A DNA stretch of 64,000 bases from JAKEGK01 sp050116575 (GCA_050116575.1 JASFOJ010000001.1:1-64000); one strand, 5' to 3'; numbered from the stretch's first letter, positions 1 through 8,740 are shown. The notes: generated by a model from the letters alone, not told the origin. Numbers and translations are program-made.

Positions 1-479
1 CCTTTGACGGTGCCCATCTTCTGGCCATTGATGACAAGCCGCGTTCCCATATCGGGAACGTAGTCCATAAACACCACGTCACCCTCTTTTAAGTCTTTAA
101 ATAAACGGTTAAATTTATCCAGCCGCTGGCGCAACGATGAAAGCTGCTCGCCGCTATTATTATCCTCAAATCCTTCCGTCCACCCAGAAGTAATCTTTTC
201 TTTGGACAGTGCGTCATACAGGATATACATCCCCACCCGCTTCGGGCCCGGATCATCAATAATTTGTTGAACATCATGCATTGCTGCCGGTAAGTACAAT
301 GCACCGACGTATATATCAAAAAAGAATTTCGTTCGCAGCCCGGCGCCATTGAGCGACAATACCGCACCGTTGTCCAAAGTTATATTTTCCGGAACAGATA
401 CACCTTCAATATCTTTACCAAATACCATGCAAGGAAAAAACAAAACGCCCAGTATTAGCGTAAAAATCGCTTTTTTCAT
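1..479 (-). CDS. Chalcone isomerase-like secreted protein (partial, 3' end outside window)
   Basis: Reading the minus strand from an ATG at 479 gives an open frame to the window edge, about 159 residues. It opens with a signal peptide (MKKAIFTLILGVLFF, then CMVFG), followed by GVSVPENITLDNGAVLSLNGAGLR and FFFDIYVGALYLP. The pattern of a new beta-strand start, G-x-G-x-R and Y-x-x-x-LYL is typical of the bacterial chalcone-isomerase-like family, periplasmic proteins of unknown substrate. Bacterial members are not known to make flavonoids, so I give no enzymatic role. The stop lies beyond base 1. It is preceded by the DsbA-like gene on the same strand, with a probable terminator between them. 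Confidence 0.72.
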   Translation of the reverse strand, partial: MKKAIFTLILGVLFFPCMVFGKDIEGVSVPENITLDNGAVLSLNGAGLRTKFFFDIYVGALYLPAAMHDVQQIIDDPGPKRVGMYILYDALSKEKITSGWTEGFEDNNSGEQLSSLRQRLDKFNRLFKDLKEGDVVFMDYVPDMGTRLVINGQKMGTVK

Positions 480-555
480 TGTTTCACCTTTGGAGTGTGG
501 ACTTTTTTAAAACCATCAGCCGGCTTGCGGCCATTATGTAAAATTACTATTATGT

Positions 556-587
556 AAAAAAACCATATCATGCCGCAAATAGCGGCA
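556..587 (-). terminator. Probable intrinsic terminator after the DsbA-like gene
   Basis: On the minus strand TGCCGC-TATTT-GCGGCA forms a perfect 6-bp hairpin (571-587). A run of seven T follows eight bases later (556-562). The gap between stem and U-tract is longer than ideal, so the assignment is moderate. It lies between the DsbA-like stop at 612 and the next start at 479. Confidence 0.45.
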
Positions 588-611
588 CACAATGTCCGCG
601 TTTGCTATTTT

Positions 612-1307
612 TCAACACCAACTCGCCTGGCTCCCCGGTTGATTGATTAACTCTCTCACGTTGGCTTCTATGACCCTATAACCGACGTTACCATATATCT
701 TTTGGCGGCCTTCATTGAATATAAAAGTTGGGCTGCCGGATATCTGATATTCTTCCTTCAACTGAGAATCAATATCCATTGCTGCATGAGCCTCACCGCT
801 CTGAATTTTATTAAGTATTTTGTCTATCGGTAAGTTGAGCTGCTCCGCAATTTCTATTTGCACATCGCCGTTTGATATATTCTTAAGATCTCTGAAAAAC
901 GCCAATCTAAGTTCCCACGCAAAAGTCTCCAACACGGTCTTGCCGGTTTCGAGTCTGGTCAATTCATTTTGCGACTCGGCCAACTGGATTGCCTTCAGGA
1001 ACAAATGACTGCTTATAGACGTGGTTGGCTTATTGGAAAGCCACACATCTTTATGAACTTCAACATGATCGAACCCGGACGCTACACCAACAACATGTTT
1101 ATTGTAAGCAGAAAGCCCGCCCTTGCTCTTCCAGTTTGTCTCCATCATCGAATCGACCGCGCCGAATACCGGCAAAAAATGATATTGGATATCGATTTGT
1201 TTGCCGAATTGGTTTTTTAATTCATCAACTCTTATTTGTGCAATGTAAGCCCAAATACAAAGCACATCGGAGAAATGTGATACGGTGACAACCGGTGTTG
1301 TATTCAT
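612..1307 (-). CDS. DsbA family / FrnE-like thioredoxin-fold protein
   Basis: 231 residues. The N-terminus VTVSHFSDVLCIWAYIAQ matches the start of the FrnE/2-hydroxychromene-2-carboxylate isomerase branch of the DsbA superfamily, and the C-terminus has the usual substrate-fold element ISGSPTFIFNEG with its cis-proline. The position of the CxxC active site reads C-I-W-A, so only the first cysteine remains. It is therefore more likely an isomerase, a glutathione-linked enzyme or a chaperone than a dithiol oxidase. There is no signal peptide, so it is cytoplasmic. It sits 42 bp downstream of the Nudix gene on the same strand, and the two could be co-transcribed. The substrate is unknown. Confidence 0.8.
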   Translation of the reverse strand: MNTTPVVTVSHFSDVLCIWAYIAQIRVDELKNQFGKQIDIQYHFLPVFGAVDSMMETNWKSKGGLSAYNKHVVGVASGFDHVEVHKDVWLSNKPTTSISSHLFLKAIQLAESQNELTRLETGKTVLETFAWELRLAFFRDLKNISNGDVQIEIAEQLNLPIDKILNKIQSGEAHAAMDIDSQLKEEYQISGSPTFIFNEGRQKIYGNVGYRVIEANVRELINQPGSQASWC

Positions 1308-1349
1308 AAAAGGAACCTGTGTTTTTCTGGAGAGATATGCCGTAATTTT

Positions 1350-1850
1350 TCAAACATATTCCGGCGGTTGTTGCTTTTTCCATTCTCTTATTATTTGTTC
1401 GGTAATAGTTAATGGCCTGAAGTCATACCGGGATAATTCAACAGGTGTAAGGTATTTTACCTCTGCTAATTCATGATTTGTCTGTAAATCGCCACTTGCC
1501 AGCACCTCAAACGCGAGAATTAATTGGTTTTTTTCCTTGAATAAATGATAACCCAAAAAGCCTGAAATTTTACCTGTTAATCCCAGCTCTTCCTTAACTT
1601 CACGTAACACACAGTCTTCAGGGTGTTCGCCACTTTCAAGGTAACCCGTTATTACTGAAAACACGCCCTTCGGCCACTGAACATTTCTGGCTATGATATA
1701 GTTGTTCTTGTTTTTAACCAGTGCCGCTACCACGGGAACCGGATTGTCCCAATGGATAAAATTGCAGTACTCGTTATCACATGCGATTTTGTTTTCGCCA
1801 TCGATAATTTTAAGGGACAATTCATTTCCGCAGTTCGGGCAAAATTTCAT
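1350..1850 (-). CDS. Nudix hydrolase with N-terminal zinc ribbon
   Basis: 166 residues. An N-terminal zinc ribbon (CPNCG near residue 4 and CDNEYC near residue 24) precedes a Nudix domain whose box is complete: GYLESGEHPEDCVLREVKEE then LGL, fitting G-x5-E-x7-REVxEExGL. The ribbon plus Nudix layout resembles NudC NAD pyrophosphatases but the protein is much shorter, so the nucleotide substrate is open. Metal binding by the REVKEE glutamates is expected from the family. It is upstream of the DsbA-like gene in the same direction. The start is the ATG just before KFCPNCG; no strong ribosome-binding site is visible. Confidence 0.85.
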   Translation of the reverse strand: MKFCPNCGNELSLKIIDGENKIACDNEYCNFIHWDNPVPVVAALVKNKNNYIIARNVQWPKGVFSVITGYLESGEHPEDCVLREVKEELGLTGKISGFLGYHLFKEKNQLILAFEVLASGDLQTNHELAEVKYLTPVELSRYDFRPLTITEQIIREWKKQQPPEYV

Positions 1851-2006
1851 AGATCCGCAATATTTATCAAAAAATCCACATAAATTTGATATGACATGAA
1901 GGCAGCCGAAGCCACATACACAATATAGCCATAATTACATATGAATGTGTCTCATGTTGGAACCGGCATTTTACCGTATTTTGTTTGCAAATGACCATCT
2001 TACGGT

Positions 2007-2125
2007 TATAAAAAGGTCAATATAAACAAACTGTACGGAAGAGAAATACGCGCTGATTGGTCAAGTAACGCAGCCGTTAATGCCACCGGCCTGGACACCC
2101 GGAAGCGGGTGGCCAAGCCGGTTTT
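2007..2125 (+). ncRNA. Candidate small RNA with promoter and intrinsic terminator
   Basis: In a region with no convincing ORF, TTGCAA (1985-1990) and TATAAA (2007-2012) are 16 bp apart and would start a transcript near 2019. That transcript would end in a long hairpin: ACCGGC (2085-2090), TGG, CACCCG, a GAAG loop, CGGGTG, CCA, GCCGGT, then TTTT (2122-2125). The stem is interrupted only by one-base mismatches on each side. The terminator faces the plus strand, and no plus-strand gene lies upstream to need it. The predicted RNA is about 105 nt. This is inference from sequence only. Confidence 0.4.
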
Positions 2126-2182
2126 ACAGTAATATATGTGAGTTTTAGTCAGAATTAACAATGCTACTGCTATTTGGCTGCA

Positions 2183-2938
2183 TTAACCAGCTAACTGGAC
2201 ACGTCGTTCCGGATGCAGTTCATTGTACAAATCCCAAAAATAATACGCGCCCAATATGAGTCCCTGACATATCTCGCGGCGTTTGTAATCCATGGGCCAG
2301 TAGTCACTACAAACATCGAACAATACCTTTGAGTGTTCCAAGTCCAGTGTTTCGTGGACCTCGTAATGACGTTGGACACCTGGTTCTATCCAGCCTTTGT
2401 CGACAATATGGCCAGCGACAATATTGCTGATAGTGATAAATACGTATTCGATCATACCCAACAGAGCTGCGCCAGCTTCCGGCGAATTGCTCAAACAATA
2501 ATTGCGTAGCGACTGATTAAAGGCATGAACGCCTGGAGGACAATTTATTGCGATTTCCCGGTCCGTAACGCCCAGAAGTTTAAGAAACTGGGTAATCGTG
2601 TATTTGTGAGGCTTTTTGTCACCGATAAGCCCGTGCTCTTCGGCAACGTTTTCGACTACCTTGACACGCCGCTCCAATTCGGGAATTTTCGCCACTGTTG
2701 CAGCCAGGGCGCATGAAAAGCCTTCCACGGCATAACGAAAAGCTATTTGCGATCTGGCAAAAGAATCCTTGTCCGTAGTTTGCATCCAGACGAAATAAGG
2801 ATGTTTGGCAAAATCGAACTGTTCGGCCACGTATTGGTATGCCTTCTCAAGTATCTCGTTTTTTTCAATATCTTCGACAGCGATATTGCCGGGTGAATAT
2901 AACTTATTCTCATTTTGCATTTCCGATGTGGGCTGCAT
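2183..2938 (-). CDS. CADD/TenA/PqqC-type heme-oxygenase-fold diiron protein
   Basis: 251 residues, all-helical, resembling the TenA/PqqC/CADD superfamily. Near the C-terminus H195-x3-D199-x2-H202 (in HETLDLEH) has the same spacing as the diiron ligands H174/D178/H181 of Chlamydia CADD, and E164 in GMIEY lies about the same distance upstream as CADD E142. E100/E101-H102 supply the N-terminal carboxylate/histidine region. CADD-like proteins in Chlamydia and Nitrosomonas provide p-aminobenzoate for folate through self-sacrificing chemistry; that role here is inference. The ATG follows a good AGGAG box. It may be transcribed after the TetR gene, 312 bp upstream on the same strand. A TenA-like or other HDO role is possible. 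Confidence 0.75.
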   Translation of the reverse strand: MQPTSEMQNENKLYSPGNIAVEDIEKNEILEKAYQYVAEQFDFAKHPYFVWMQTTDKDSFARSQIAFRYAVEGFSCALAATVAKIPELERRVKVVENVAEEHGLIGDKKPHKYTITQFLKLLGVTDREIAINCPPGVHAFNQSLRNYCLSNSPEAGAALLGMIEYVFITISNIVAGHIVDKGWIEPGVQRHYEVHETLDLEHSKVLFDVCSDYWPMDYKRREICQGLILGAYYFWDLYNELHPERRVQLAG

Positions 2939-3250
2939 AACGTGTCTCCTCGCGATTTACACTGTAGGTTGATATGCGTGTTAACAAGCTTACAACTGGT
3001 GGTGAAGCTTTCGCCCGGCAAAATGCCCCCGTGCGATTGGTGACGCTATTACTGCGCAATTACTGCTAGACGGGACAAACGGTTATCTGCCGTCAAACCG
3101 GCATGTAACTGTTTGTAGTGGTACATCGAAGTTATTATTGTTAGTTGGCAAATAGGTTACGTGTTTCACCCTGTCGTCGGGTATAAACAGATGCTTGTCA
3201 GCGACTTGACTTGTTGTTTCGATTTCTAAATTTTTGTTTTGAGGAGAATT
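2939..3250. other. 312-bp intergenic gap, nothing assigned
   Basis: Between the TetR stop and the CADD-like start. It contains the AGGAG ribosome-binding site of the CADD-like gene next to 2945. I see no convincing ORF, terminator or promoter hexamer pair elsewhere in it. Confidence 0.5.
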
Positions 3251-3814
3251 CTATGCAGCTTCGATTAGATACCCATCGATATCCTTGAATACGCGTTTTA
3301 ACGGTGCTTCTTCACCGGTTATCCGCAACCAGACAATAGCCCCTTCGATGAATATAATCGCGTTGGTCGCAAGGACACCCGCCATATAGGGTGTATGATG
3401 GCTTTTAAATATTTTGATATAGGTTTGTTTCCAGTCCTGAAAAATCTGGTTCATAATTTGCTTGGCTTCGTCGCCAATCAGATCACTTTCCATGCCCATC
3501 ACCCCAATAAGACAACCCTTATTGTCGAGAAAATAGGCTTTTAACATTTTGTTTATTTGTTTGAGCCGTTGTTGCTCGCTAATTTCCTGGTTATCAGCGA
3601 CGCAAAATACATGAGTTTTCAATTCACTATGGAGGCGGTTTAGAATATACAGTAAAATTTCTTCCTTGCTGTCGAAATGGTGATATAAACTGCCTTTCAA
3701 TATTCCGCAGGATTTGCCGATTTCCGACATGGATGTGCCTGCATAACCGCGCTTTACGATTAGACGAATAGTGTTTTCCGCAATTTCCTCAGTTGTCACT
3801 TTCTGAACTGCCAT
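3251..3814 (-). CDS. TetR family transcriptional regulator
   Basis: 187 residues. The N-terminal 60 residues form a typical TetR helix-turn-helix: TTEEIAENTIRLIVKRGYAG, then TSMSEIGKSCGILKGSLYHH followed by FDSKEEIL. The C-terminal ligand-binding part is helical and of the TetR_C type; the ligand is unknown. It is the only regulator near the CADD-like gene downstream and the PPOX gene upstream. AACCAAACGATAGGTAGGT, just ahead of its start (about 3824-3842), has imperfect ACC/GGT symmetry that could be an autoregulatory operator, with low confidence. Confidence 0.88.
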   Translation of the reverse strand: MAVQKVTTEEIAENTIRLIVKRGYAGTSMSEIGKSCGILKGSLYHHFDSKEEILLYILNRLHSELKTHVFCVADNQEISEQQRLKQINKMLKAYFLDNKGCLIGVMGMESDLIGDEAKQIMNQIFQDWKQTYIKIFKSHHTPYMAGVLATNAIIFIEGAIVWLRITGEEAPLKRVFKDIDGYLIEAA

Positions 3815-4073
3815 GGGCCATCACCTACCTATCGTTTGGTTAAATATATATTCAATTTGCCCCATTATCAAGTCAAAATACGGTATTTCTATCATCGATA
3901 ACCAAGCAAATTGATCGTTAAGGATTATCATTCATTCACTACCCCCTGGTAGGGTGTAAAGTCGTGTAAAACGATGCTCCAATATTTTTACCCAATTTTG
4001 TTATTAGCTATTCTATTTAAACCTTTTCAGTAGCTGTTCCTGTGTGTTCGCGGCAGGCACTATGCTTTACCGA

Positions 4074-4646
4074 TCAACTGTCTCCATCAGGAGACCCGAG
4101 ATTTTTCCTCACAATATGGGTGGGTTCACCATCCAGGCTATATTGGTTTTTTTGCCGCCAATATTGCGTAATACCGTCCACGCCTTTTTTGACGGCCCAT
4201 TGCTCCAACTGACCTCTTTCGCCGGCAAATTCAAAATACGGGACACCCATGCCACAGGAAGTTTGCACCAGATTAATGCTCAAATCAAAAATTTGCCGTG
4301 CCCCCGGCAGGGGATCGAACAAAGCCGATAGTTCCGGCCAATCGGAATCAGTTTGGTGGACCGCTTGGGCTTGACCGTAGACTCTCAATATCATTGGCTT
4401 GCCTTCAAAAGCACAAAACATGAGTGTCATTCGATCCTGTTGCTGAATGTGAGCCGCGGTTTCGTTGCCACTGCCCGTAACGTTGAGCCAGACGATCCGG
4501 TTTGGGCTTAAAACACGCAAAGTATCCAGCCCTTTTGGCGAGATATTAATTCGGCCGGTGGCGGCTGCCGTCGCAACGAAAAATATTTTTTGTTGCTGAA
4601 TGAATGCCGTGATGTCATCAGTGAGTGCCGCGTATTGTTTTCCCAT
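4074..4646 (-). CDS. Pyridoxamine 5'-phosphate oxidase family protein
   Basis: 190 residues from an ATG at 4646. I prefer this start to one 35 codons upstream because the family start (KQYAALTDDITAFIQQQK) lies here and the upstream part overlaps the methyltransferase remnant. The split-barrel FMN-binding pattern is visible: FFVATAAATGRINISPKG, IVWLNVTGSGNETAAHIQ and MTLMFCAFEGKPMILRVYG. Family members bind FMN, F420 or heme and act on varied substrates, so no reaction is assigned. The C-terminus, after LEQWAVKKG, carries a short extension seen in the ~190-residue bacterial subgroup. Confidence 0.83.
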   Translation of the reverse strand: MGKQYAALTDDITAFIQQQKIFFVATAAATGRINISPKGLDTLRVLSPNRIVWLNVTGSGNETAAHIQQQDRMTLMFCAFEGKPMILRVYGQAQAVHQTDSDWPELSALFDPLPGARQIFDLSINLVQTSCGMGVPYFEFAGERGQLEQWAVKKGVDGITQYWRQKNQYSLDGEPTHIVRKNLGSPDGDS

Positions 4647-4659
4647 AACAACCCCATAA

Positions 4660-4964
4660 TTTGTATTCGCTAAACGCAATTGTTGCAAGTGTCGTCTTAT
4701 ACATAACCCCATCCTGCAATGAAGCATTATTGATCCGGGCATCGCCGGCATCCGTCGCTAAAACCTGTGAATAATATCTGGCGAGAGATGCGGCTGCCTG
4801 ACCGTTACCGGTGGCACAATCCCAGGTGCCATATGCTGTTGAGATAGCGTTGCCAGATATTGAAACAAGGTCTCGGGATATTGTGGCCGATACTGGTTGT
4901 ACTGTCGCGGTACCTGGGAAATGTGATCTTTAAACATACTGCTCATGTGGATTTTCCGTAGCAA
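4660..4964 (-). pseudogene. Broken class I SAM-dependent methyltransferase (5' fragment)
   Basis: The frame from 4964 reads FKDHISQVPRQYNQYRPQYP then ETLFQYLATLSQQH, the usual N-terminus of a type 11 methyltransferase. It then leaves frame near 4830 and stops at 4758. Shifting frame just after QQHMA continues with WDCATGNGQAAASLARYYSQ and VLATDAG, the expected SAM-binding motif I (D-x-A-T-G-x-G) and its following beta strand. A frameshift therefore splits motif I, and no methyltransferase sequence follows beyond about 4750. The rest of the ~250-residue family is missing. It is a non-functional remnant upstream of the PPOX gene. Confidence 0.75.
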
Positions 4965-5153
4965 TGGACAGGTCGAAAGTGGTTTTTCCGGTAACAGCCA
5001 AATCGAGCTCTGCGTCCCATGAATATTAAATTGCTATTTGCAGCGATGCAAAAAAACATAGTCGTACCACGTTACCAATCGGTATAACCATATCTCCGGA
5101 TGCAATTTGTCACCACAATTGATTCCGCTCAATGTCTTTTTCCTTTAAAACGA

Positions 5154-5159
5154 TATAAT
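5154..5159 (+). promoter_or_regulatory. Possible -10 element for the ExeA-like gene
   Basis: A perfect TATAAT lies about 55 bp before the ATG at 5215. No good -35 hexamer sits 16-18 bp upstream (AATGTC at 5131), so this is a weak or activator-dependent promoter candidate. Confidence 0.3.
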
Positions 5160-5214
5160 TTTTCACAAACCTTATTTTACCCAAAGCCAAGCGTGGTATT
5201 TTATTGTGTCGACC

Positions 5215-6120
5215 ATGTACGAACAGTACTATCACTTAAACGCTGATCCGTTTTGCCTGAACCCGGACCCGCGGTTCAATGTTTTGCATTCCAGCTACCG
5301 CAAAGCAAAAACCTACATTCTTTTTGCACTTAACCGGGGAGAAGGCTTTTTACTCGTTACGGGCAAACCGGGCACTGGCAAAAGCACCCTGATCCAGGAA
5401 GTGCTCAACGAGATAAAACAGAGCCGTTTTCAGATCACGACATTGGCAGCGACACAAATAAAAACCGATGACCTGCTGCGAAAATTGGCCGCTTCCTATA
5501 AACTGCCCGTTGATAAAACCAACAAAGCCACGGTTATTCAATACGTACGGCGATATTTGATTGATCGCCGTCAGCAAAGAAAACATACGGTATTGGTCGT
5601 GGACGAGGCCCAGGAATTGTCGGAAACCGCGCTGGAAGAACTTCGCTTGTTGGCTAATCTGAAACTGAATAACCGTCCATTGTTGCAGATTTTTCTGGCA
5701 GGACAACCACAACTATACGATGTACTCAGCTCTGGCTCCATGGATCAGCTACGCCAGCACATTACCGTAACCGCCACCCTGCGACCGCTCTCCGCCGACG
5801 AAGTCGAGGCCTATATTCAGCGCCGGCTAACAGTGGCCGGCTGGCGACATGATCCCGAGTTCGACAAGAATATATATCCTTTGATTCACGAAGAAAGTGA
5901 AGGCATTCCGAAGCGAATTAATCAAATTTGTAATCGGTTGTTACTGCATAGTTATGTAGAAGCCAAACACACAGTGAATACAAGTGACTTTAATACAGTA
6001 ATGAAAGAAATAGCCGAAGAACACCCCCATGATACCTATGAAACACTAAGCCCCCAAAATCCAACACAGGAAAATTACACTAGCGTCACTACAGGCCTCC
6101 ATAAAAAAGAACTACATTGA
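5215..6120 (+). CDS. ExeA/GspA-like AAA ATPase
   Basis: 301 residues from ATG 5215; family members start MYEQ, so the GTG at 5206 is less likely. The N-terminus YEQYYHLNADPFCLNPDPRF is the classic opening of ExeA/GspA and of the exosortase-associated secretion ATPase. Walker A is GKPGTGKST (about 52-60) and Walker B is VLVVDEAQEL. A sensor-like stretch (IFLAGQPQL) and the winged C-terminal lid (EGIPKRINQICNRLLL) follow. The peptidoglycan-binding C-terminus of true ExeA is absent. There are no type II secretion, exosortase or polysaccharide genes nearby, so it is an orphan. TnsC/MuB-like ATPases share the fold, but no transposase is present. Confidence 0.85.
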   Translation: MYEQYYHLNADPFCLNPDPRFNVLHSSYRKAKTYILFALNRGEGFLLVTGKPGTGKSTLIQEVLNEIKQSRFQITTLAATQIKTDDLLRKLAASYKLPVDKTNKATVIQYVRRYLIDRRQQRKHTVLVVDEAQELSETALEELRLLANLKLNNRPLLQIFLAGQPQLYDVLSSGSMDQLRQHITVTATLRPLSADEVEAYIQRRLTVAGWRHDPEFDKNIYPLIHEESEGIPKRINQICNRLLLHSYVEAKHTVNTSDFNTVMKEIAEEHPHDTYETLSPQNPTQENYTSVTTGLHKKELH

Positions 6121-6271
6121 TTCGTATCAGTAGACGTCGGCAACCATCCTCAACCACCGTCCTCCAGACTGATAGTATCTGATTCAGGAGGTTATGATGG
6201 AGAACCGCACCAATAAAACACCAACATGAAAAAGCAATTGCGTCGGATAATATCCCATTGAGGTTGGCGTG

Positions 6272-8740
6272 TTATAAAGATTGCGCTCTTAAACGCAATG
6301 CATTGCTGATTACAGATACCGAACTGAAACTCATGGCCGCAGCTGCAATGATAGGTGACAGCAACACACCAAAAAACGGATAAAGAACACCTGCCGCTAT
6401 GGGTACACCCAGTGAATTGTAAATAAATGCGAAAAACAGGTTTTGCCGGATATTGCGCATGGTGGCACGACTAAGATTCCGGGCACGCGCAATGCCCTGC
6501 AAATCGCCTTTCACCAGGGTAATGCCCGCACTTTCCATGGCCACGTCGGTGCCGGTACCCATGGCGACACCTACGTGGGCTTGCGCCAGCGCCGGTGCGT
6601 CGTTGATGCCATCTCCCGCCATGGCGACAATTCTGCCCTGACGCTGAAGTTCTTTAACAACACTGGTTTTTTGTTCGGGCAGCACTTCCGCCTTGACCTC
6701 CCTGATACCCAGTTGTTGTGCCACGGCGTTGGCCGTCGCCTGGCTGTCACCTGTGAGCATCACTACCTGTATCCCGTCATCTTGCAGTATTTTAAGCGCT
6801 TGATGGGTAGATTGCTTGATGGGATCTGCAATCCCCAACAGCGCGGCGGGCTGCTTATCGATGGCAACAAACATAACCGTTTGTCCTTGCTTGCGCAGAT
6901 CAACGGCTTGTTGTTCCAGATCTCCGCTATCGATGCCCTGACTTTCCAGCAGCTTAACGTTGCCCAACGCAATAGCTTTGTTTTGCACTTTGCCCGTGAC
7001 GCCTTGTCCGGTAACGGATTGGAATTCTTCCACTCTGGATAATGTAATATTTTTGCCTTTGGCGCTTTGTACAATCGCCGCAGCTAATGAGTGTTCACTA
7101 TTGTTTTCCAGACTGGCGGCCAAACCCAACACTTCCCTCTCATTGGCATCATTGATCACTTCGATATTTACCAACTTCGGCCTGCCTTCCGTCAGAGTAC
7201 CGGTCTTGTCGACCACAACGGTATTGACTTTTTCCATGGTTTCCAACGCTTCGGCGTTTTTAATCAGTACGCCAAGTGTCGCGCCACGGCCAGTACCCAC
7301 CATAATAGACATCGGTGTCGCCAGGCCCAATGCACAGGGACAGGCGATGATTAATACCGCGACAGCATTCACGATCGCATGCGCCAGTTTAGGTTCCGGC
7401 CCCCAAATAAACCACGCAATCAGCGTAACGACGGCGGCAATAACAACAGCGGGAACAAAATAACCGGCTACGGCATCGGCCAGCTTTTGTATCGGTGCGC
7501 GGCTACGTTGCGCTTCGCTAACCATCTGCACAATTTGCGCAAGCATGGTATCACTACCGACGCGTTCGGCGCGCATCAATAAACTGCCTGTGCTATTGAT
7601 AGTGGCACCAATGACACGCGCTCCTTCTGACTTATCCACTGGAATGGATTCACCGGTAACCATGGATTCATCCACGGAACTGGACCCGGACACGACCACG
7701 CCGTCCACAGGTATTTTTTCACCCGGGCGTACCCGCATTTGGTCGCCGGTCTTCACTTTGTCCAATGGCACATCCTCTTCCGTGCCGTCGGGCTTCACCA
7801 GCCGGGCGGTTTTCGGCGCCAATTCCAGCAGCATTTTTATCGCGGCATTGGTGCGGCTGCGGGCGCGCAGTTCCAGTACCTGACCCAGCAATACCAGGGT
7901 AGTAATCATGGCGGATGCTTCAAAATATACTGCCACGGTACCCGCATCGCTGACCATGGACGCAGGAAACAAACCGGGAAGCAACAGCGCCACAACGCTG
8001 TAGACCCAAGCCACCCCCACACCCAGAGCGATCAAGGTAAACATGTTCAGGCTGCGGTTCACCAGTGATTGCCAGCCGCGCTGAAAAAACGGCAGACCGC
8101 CCCACAGCACCACCGGTGTAGCCAGCACAAACAACAACCACTGTAACGGCTTAATCGCAATAAACTGTTCAGCAACGGCGGGCGCAAGATCATGGCTCAT
8201 GGCCAGAACAAACACCGGTACGGATAGCGCCAGGCTGATCCAGAACCGTTTTGACATGTCCCGCAATTCGGCATTATCTTGTTCCGCGGCCACGGTACGG
8301 GGTTCCAGCGCCATGCCGCATTTGGGACAACTGCCGGGATGGTCCTGCACCACTTCCGGATGCATGGGACAGTAATATTCTGTTTTACTTGCCGGCGCTA
8401 CCGATTGGGTTGGTTCCAACGCCATGCCGCAAGACGGACATTGCCCGGGGGCCTCCTGCTCTACCTCCGGGTGCATGGGACAGGTGTAAGCAGCCGCCTG
8501 CCCGCCACTTGAAAGCTGAGGTTGTTGCCGAGCATGAAGGTGCGTTTCATGTTGATCGTCGGGTTCGGGCTGCGGCTCGGTATATTGACCCGGTGATTCC
8601 TGAAATTTGTGCAGACAGCGGTTGCTGCAAAAATAATATTTCCGCGATTTATACTGATAGTGAAAGTCACTGTCTTCAGCCACCGTCATACCACAAACCG
8701 GATCTATATGTTGGGTAGTGTGTTTTCGTGCTGTATCCAT
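6272..8740 (-). CDS. copA: Copper-translocating P1B-type ATPase with YHS and two HMBD domains
   Basis: 822 residues. Order: YHS domain (IDPVCGMTVAED, about 12-50), two heavy-metal-binding modules (YTCPMHPEV...CPSCGMALEP near 85-110; YYCPMHPEV...CPKCGMALEP near 122-147), then the P-type core. Core motifs: TGES, CPC in IACPCALGLATP, DKTGTLTEG, GDGINDAPAL. The YN in FIYNSLGVP and MSFSS in the last helices are the Cu(I)-type signature, so Cu+ export across the inner membrane is likely. The usual GMxCxxC HMA domain is absent. It lies 43 bp downstream of a MerR regulator in one operon, whose promoter carries a MerR operator. Confidence 0.9.
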   Translation of the reverse strand: MDTARKHTTQHIDPVCGMTVAEDSDFHYQYKSRKYYFCSNRCLHKFQESPGQYTEPQPEPDDQHETHLHARQQPQLSSGGQAAAYTCPMHPEVEQEAPGQCPSCGMALEPTQSVAPASKTEYYCPMHPEVVQDHPGSCPKCGMALEPRTVAAEQDNAELRDMSKRFWISLALSVPVFVLAMSHDLAPAVAEQFIAIKPLQWLLFVLATPVVLWGGLPFFQRGWQSLVNRSLNMFTLIALGVGVAWVYSVVALLLPGLFPASMVSDAGTVAVYFEASAMITTLVLLGQVLELRARSRTNAAIKMLLELAPKTARLVKPDGTEEDVPLDKVKTGDQMRVRPGEKIPVDGVVVSGSSSVDESMVTGESIPVDKSEGARVIGATINSTGSLLMRAERVGSDTMLAQIVQMVSEAQRSRAPIQKLADAVAGYFVPAVVIAAVVTLIAWFIWGPEPKLAHAIVNAVAVLIIACPCALGLATPMSIMVGTGRGATLGVLIKNAEALETMEKVNTVVVDKTGTLTEGRPKLVNIEVINDANEREVLGLAASLENNSEHSLAAAIVQSAKGKNITLSRVEEFQSVTGQGVTGKVQNKAIALGNVKLLESQGIDSGDLEQQAVDLRKQGQTVMFVAIDKQPAALLGIADPIKQSTHQALKILQDDGIQVVMLTGDSQATANAVAQQLGIREVKAEVLPEQKTSVVKELQRQGRIVAMAGDGINDAPALAQAHVGVAMGTGTDVAMESAGITLVKGDLQGIARARNLSRATMRNIRQNLFFAFIYNSLGVPIAAGVLYPFFGVLLSPIIAAAAMSFSSVSVISNALRLRAQSL

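Noticed and set aside
3820..3845. Imperfect ACC/GGT symmetry ahead of the TetR start as an operator.
   Set aside because: Only partial symmetry (five of seven). Kept as a remark in the gene entry, not as a feature.
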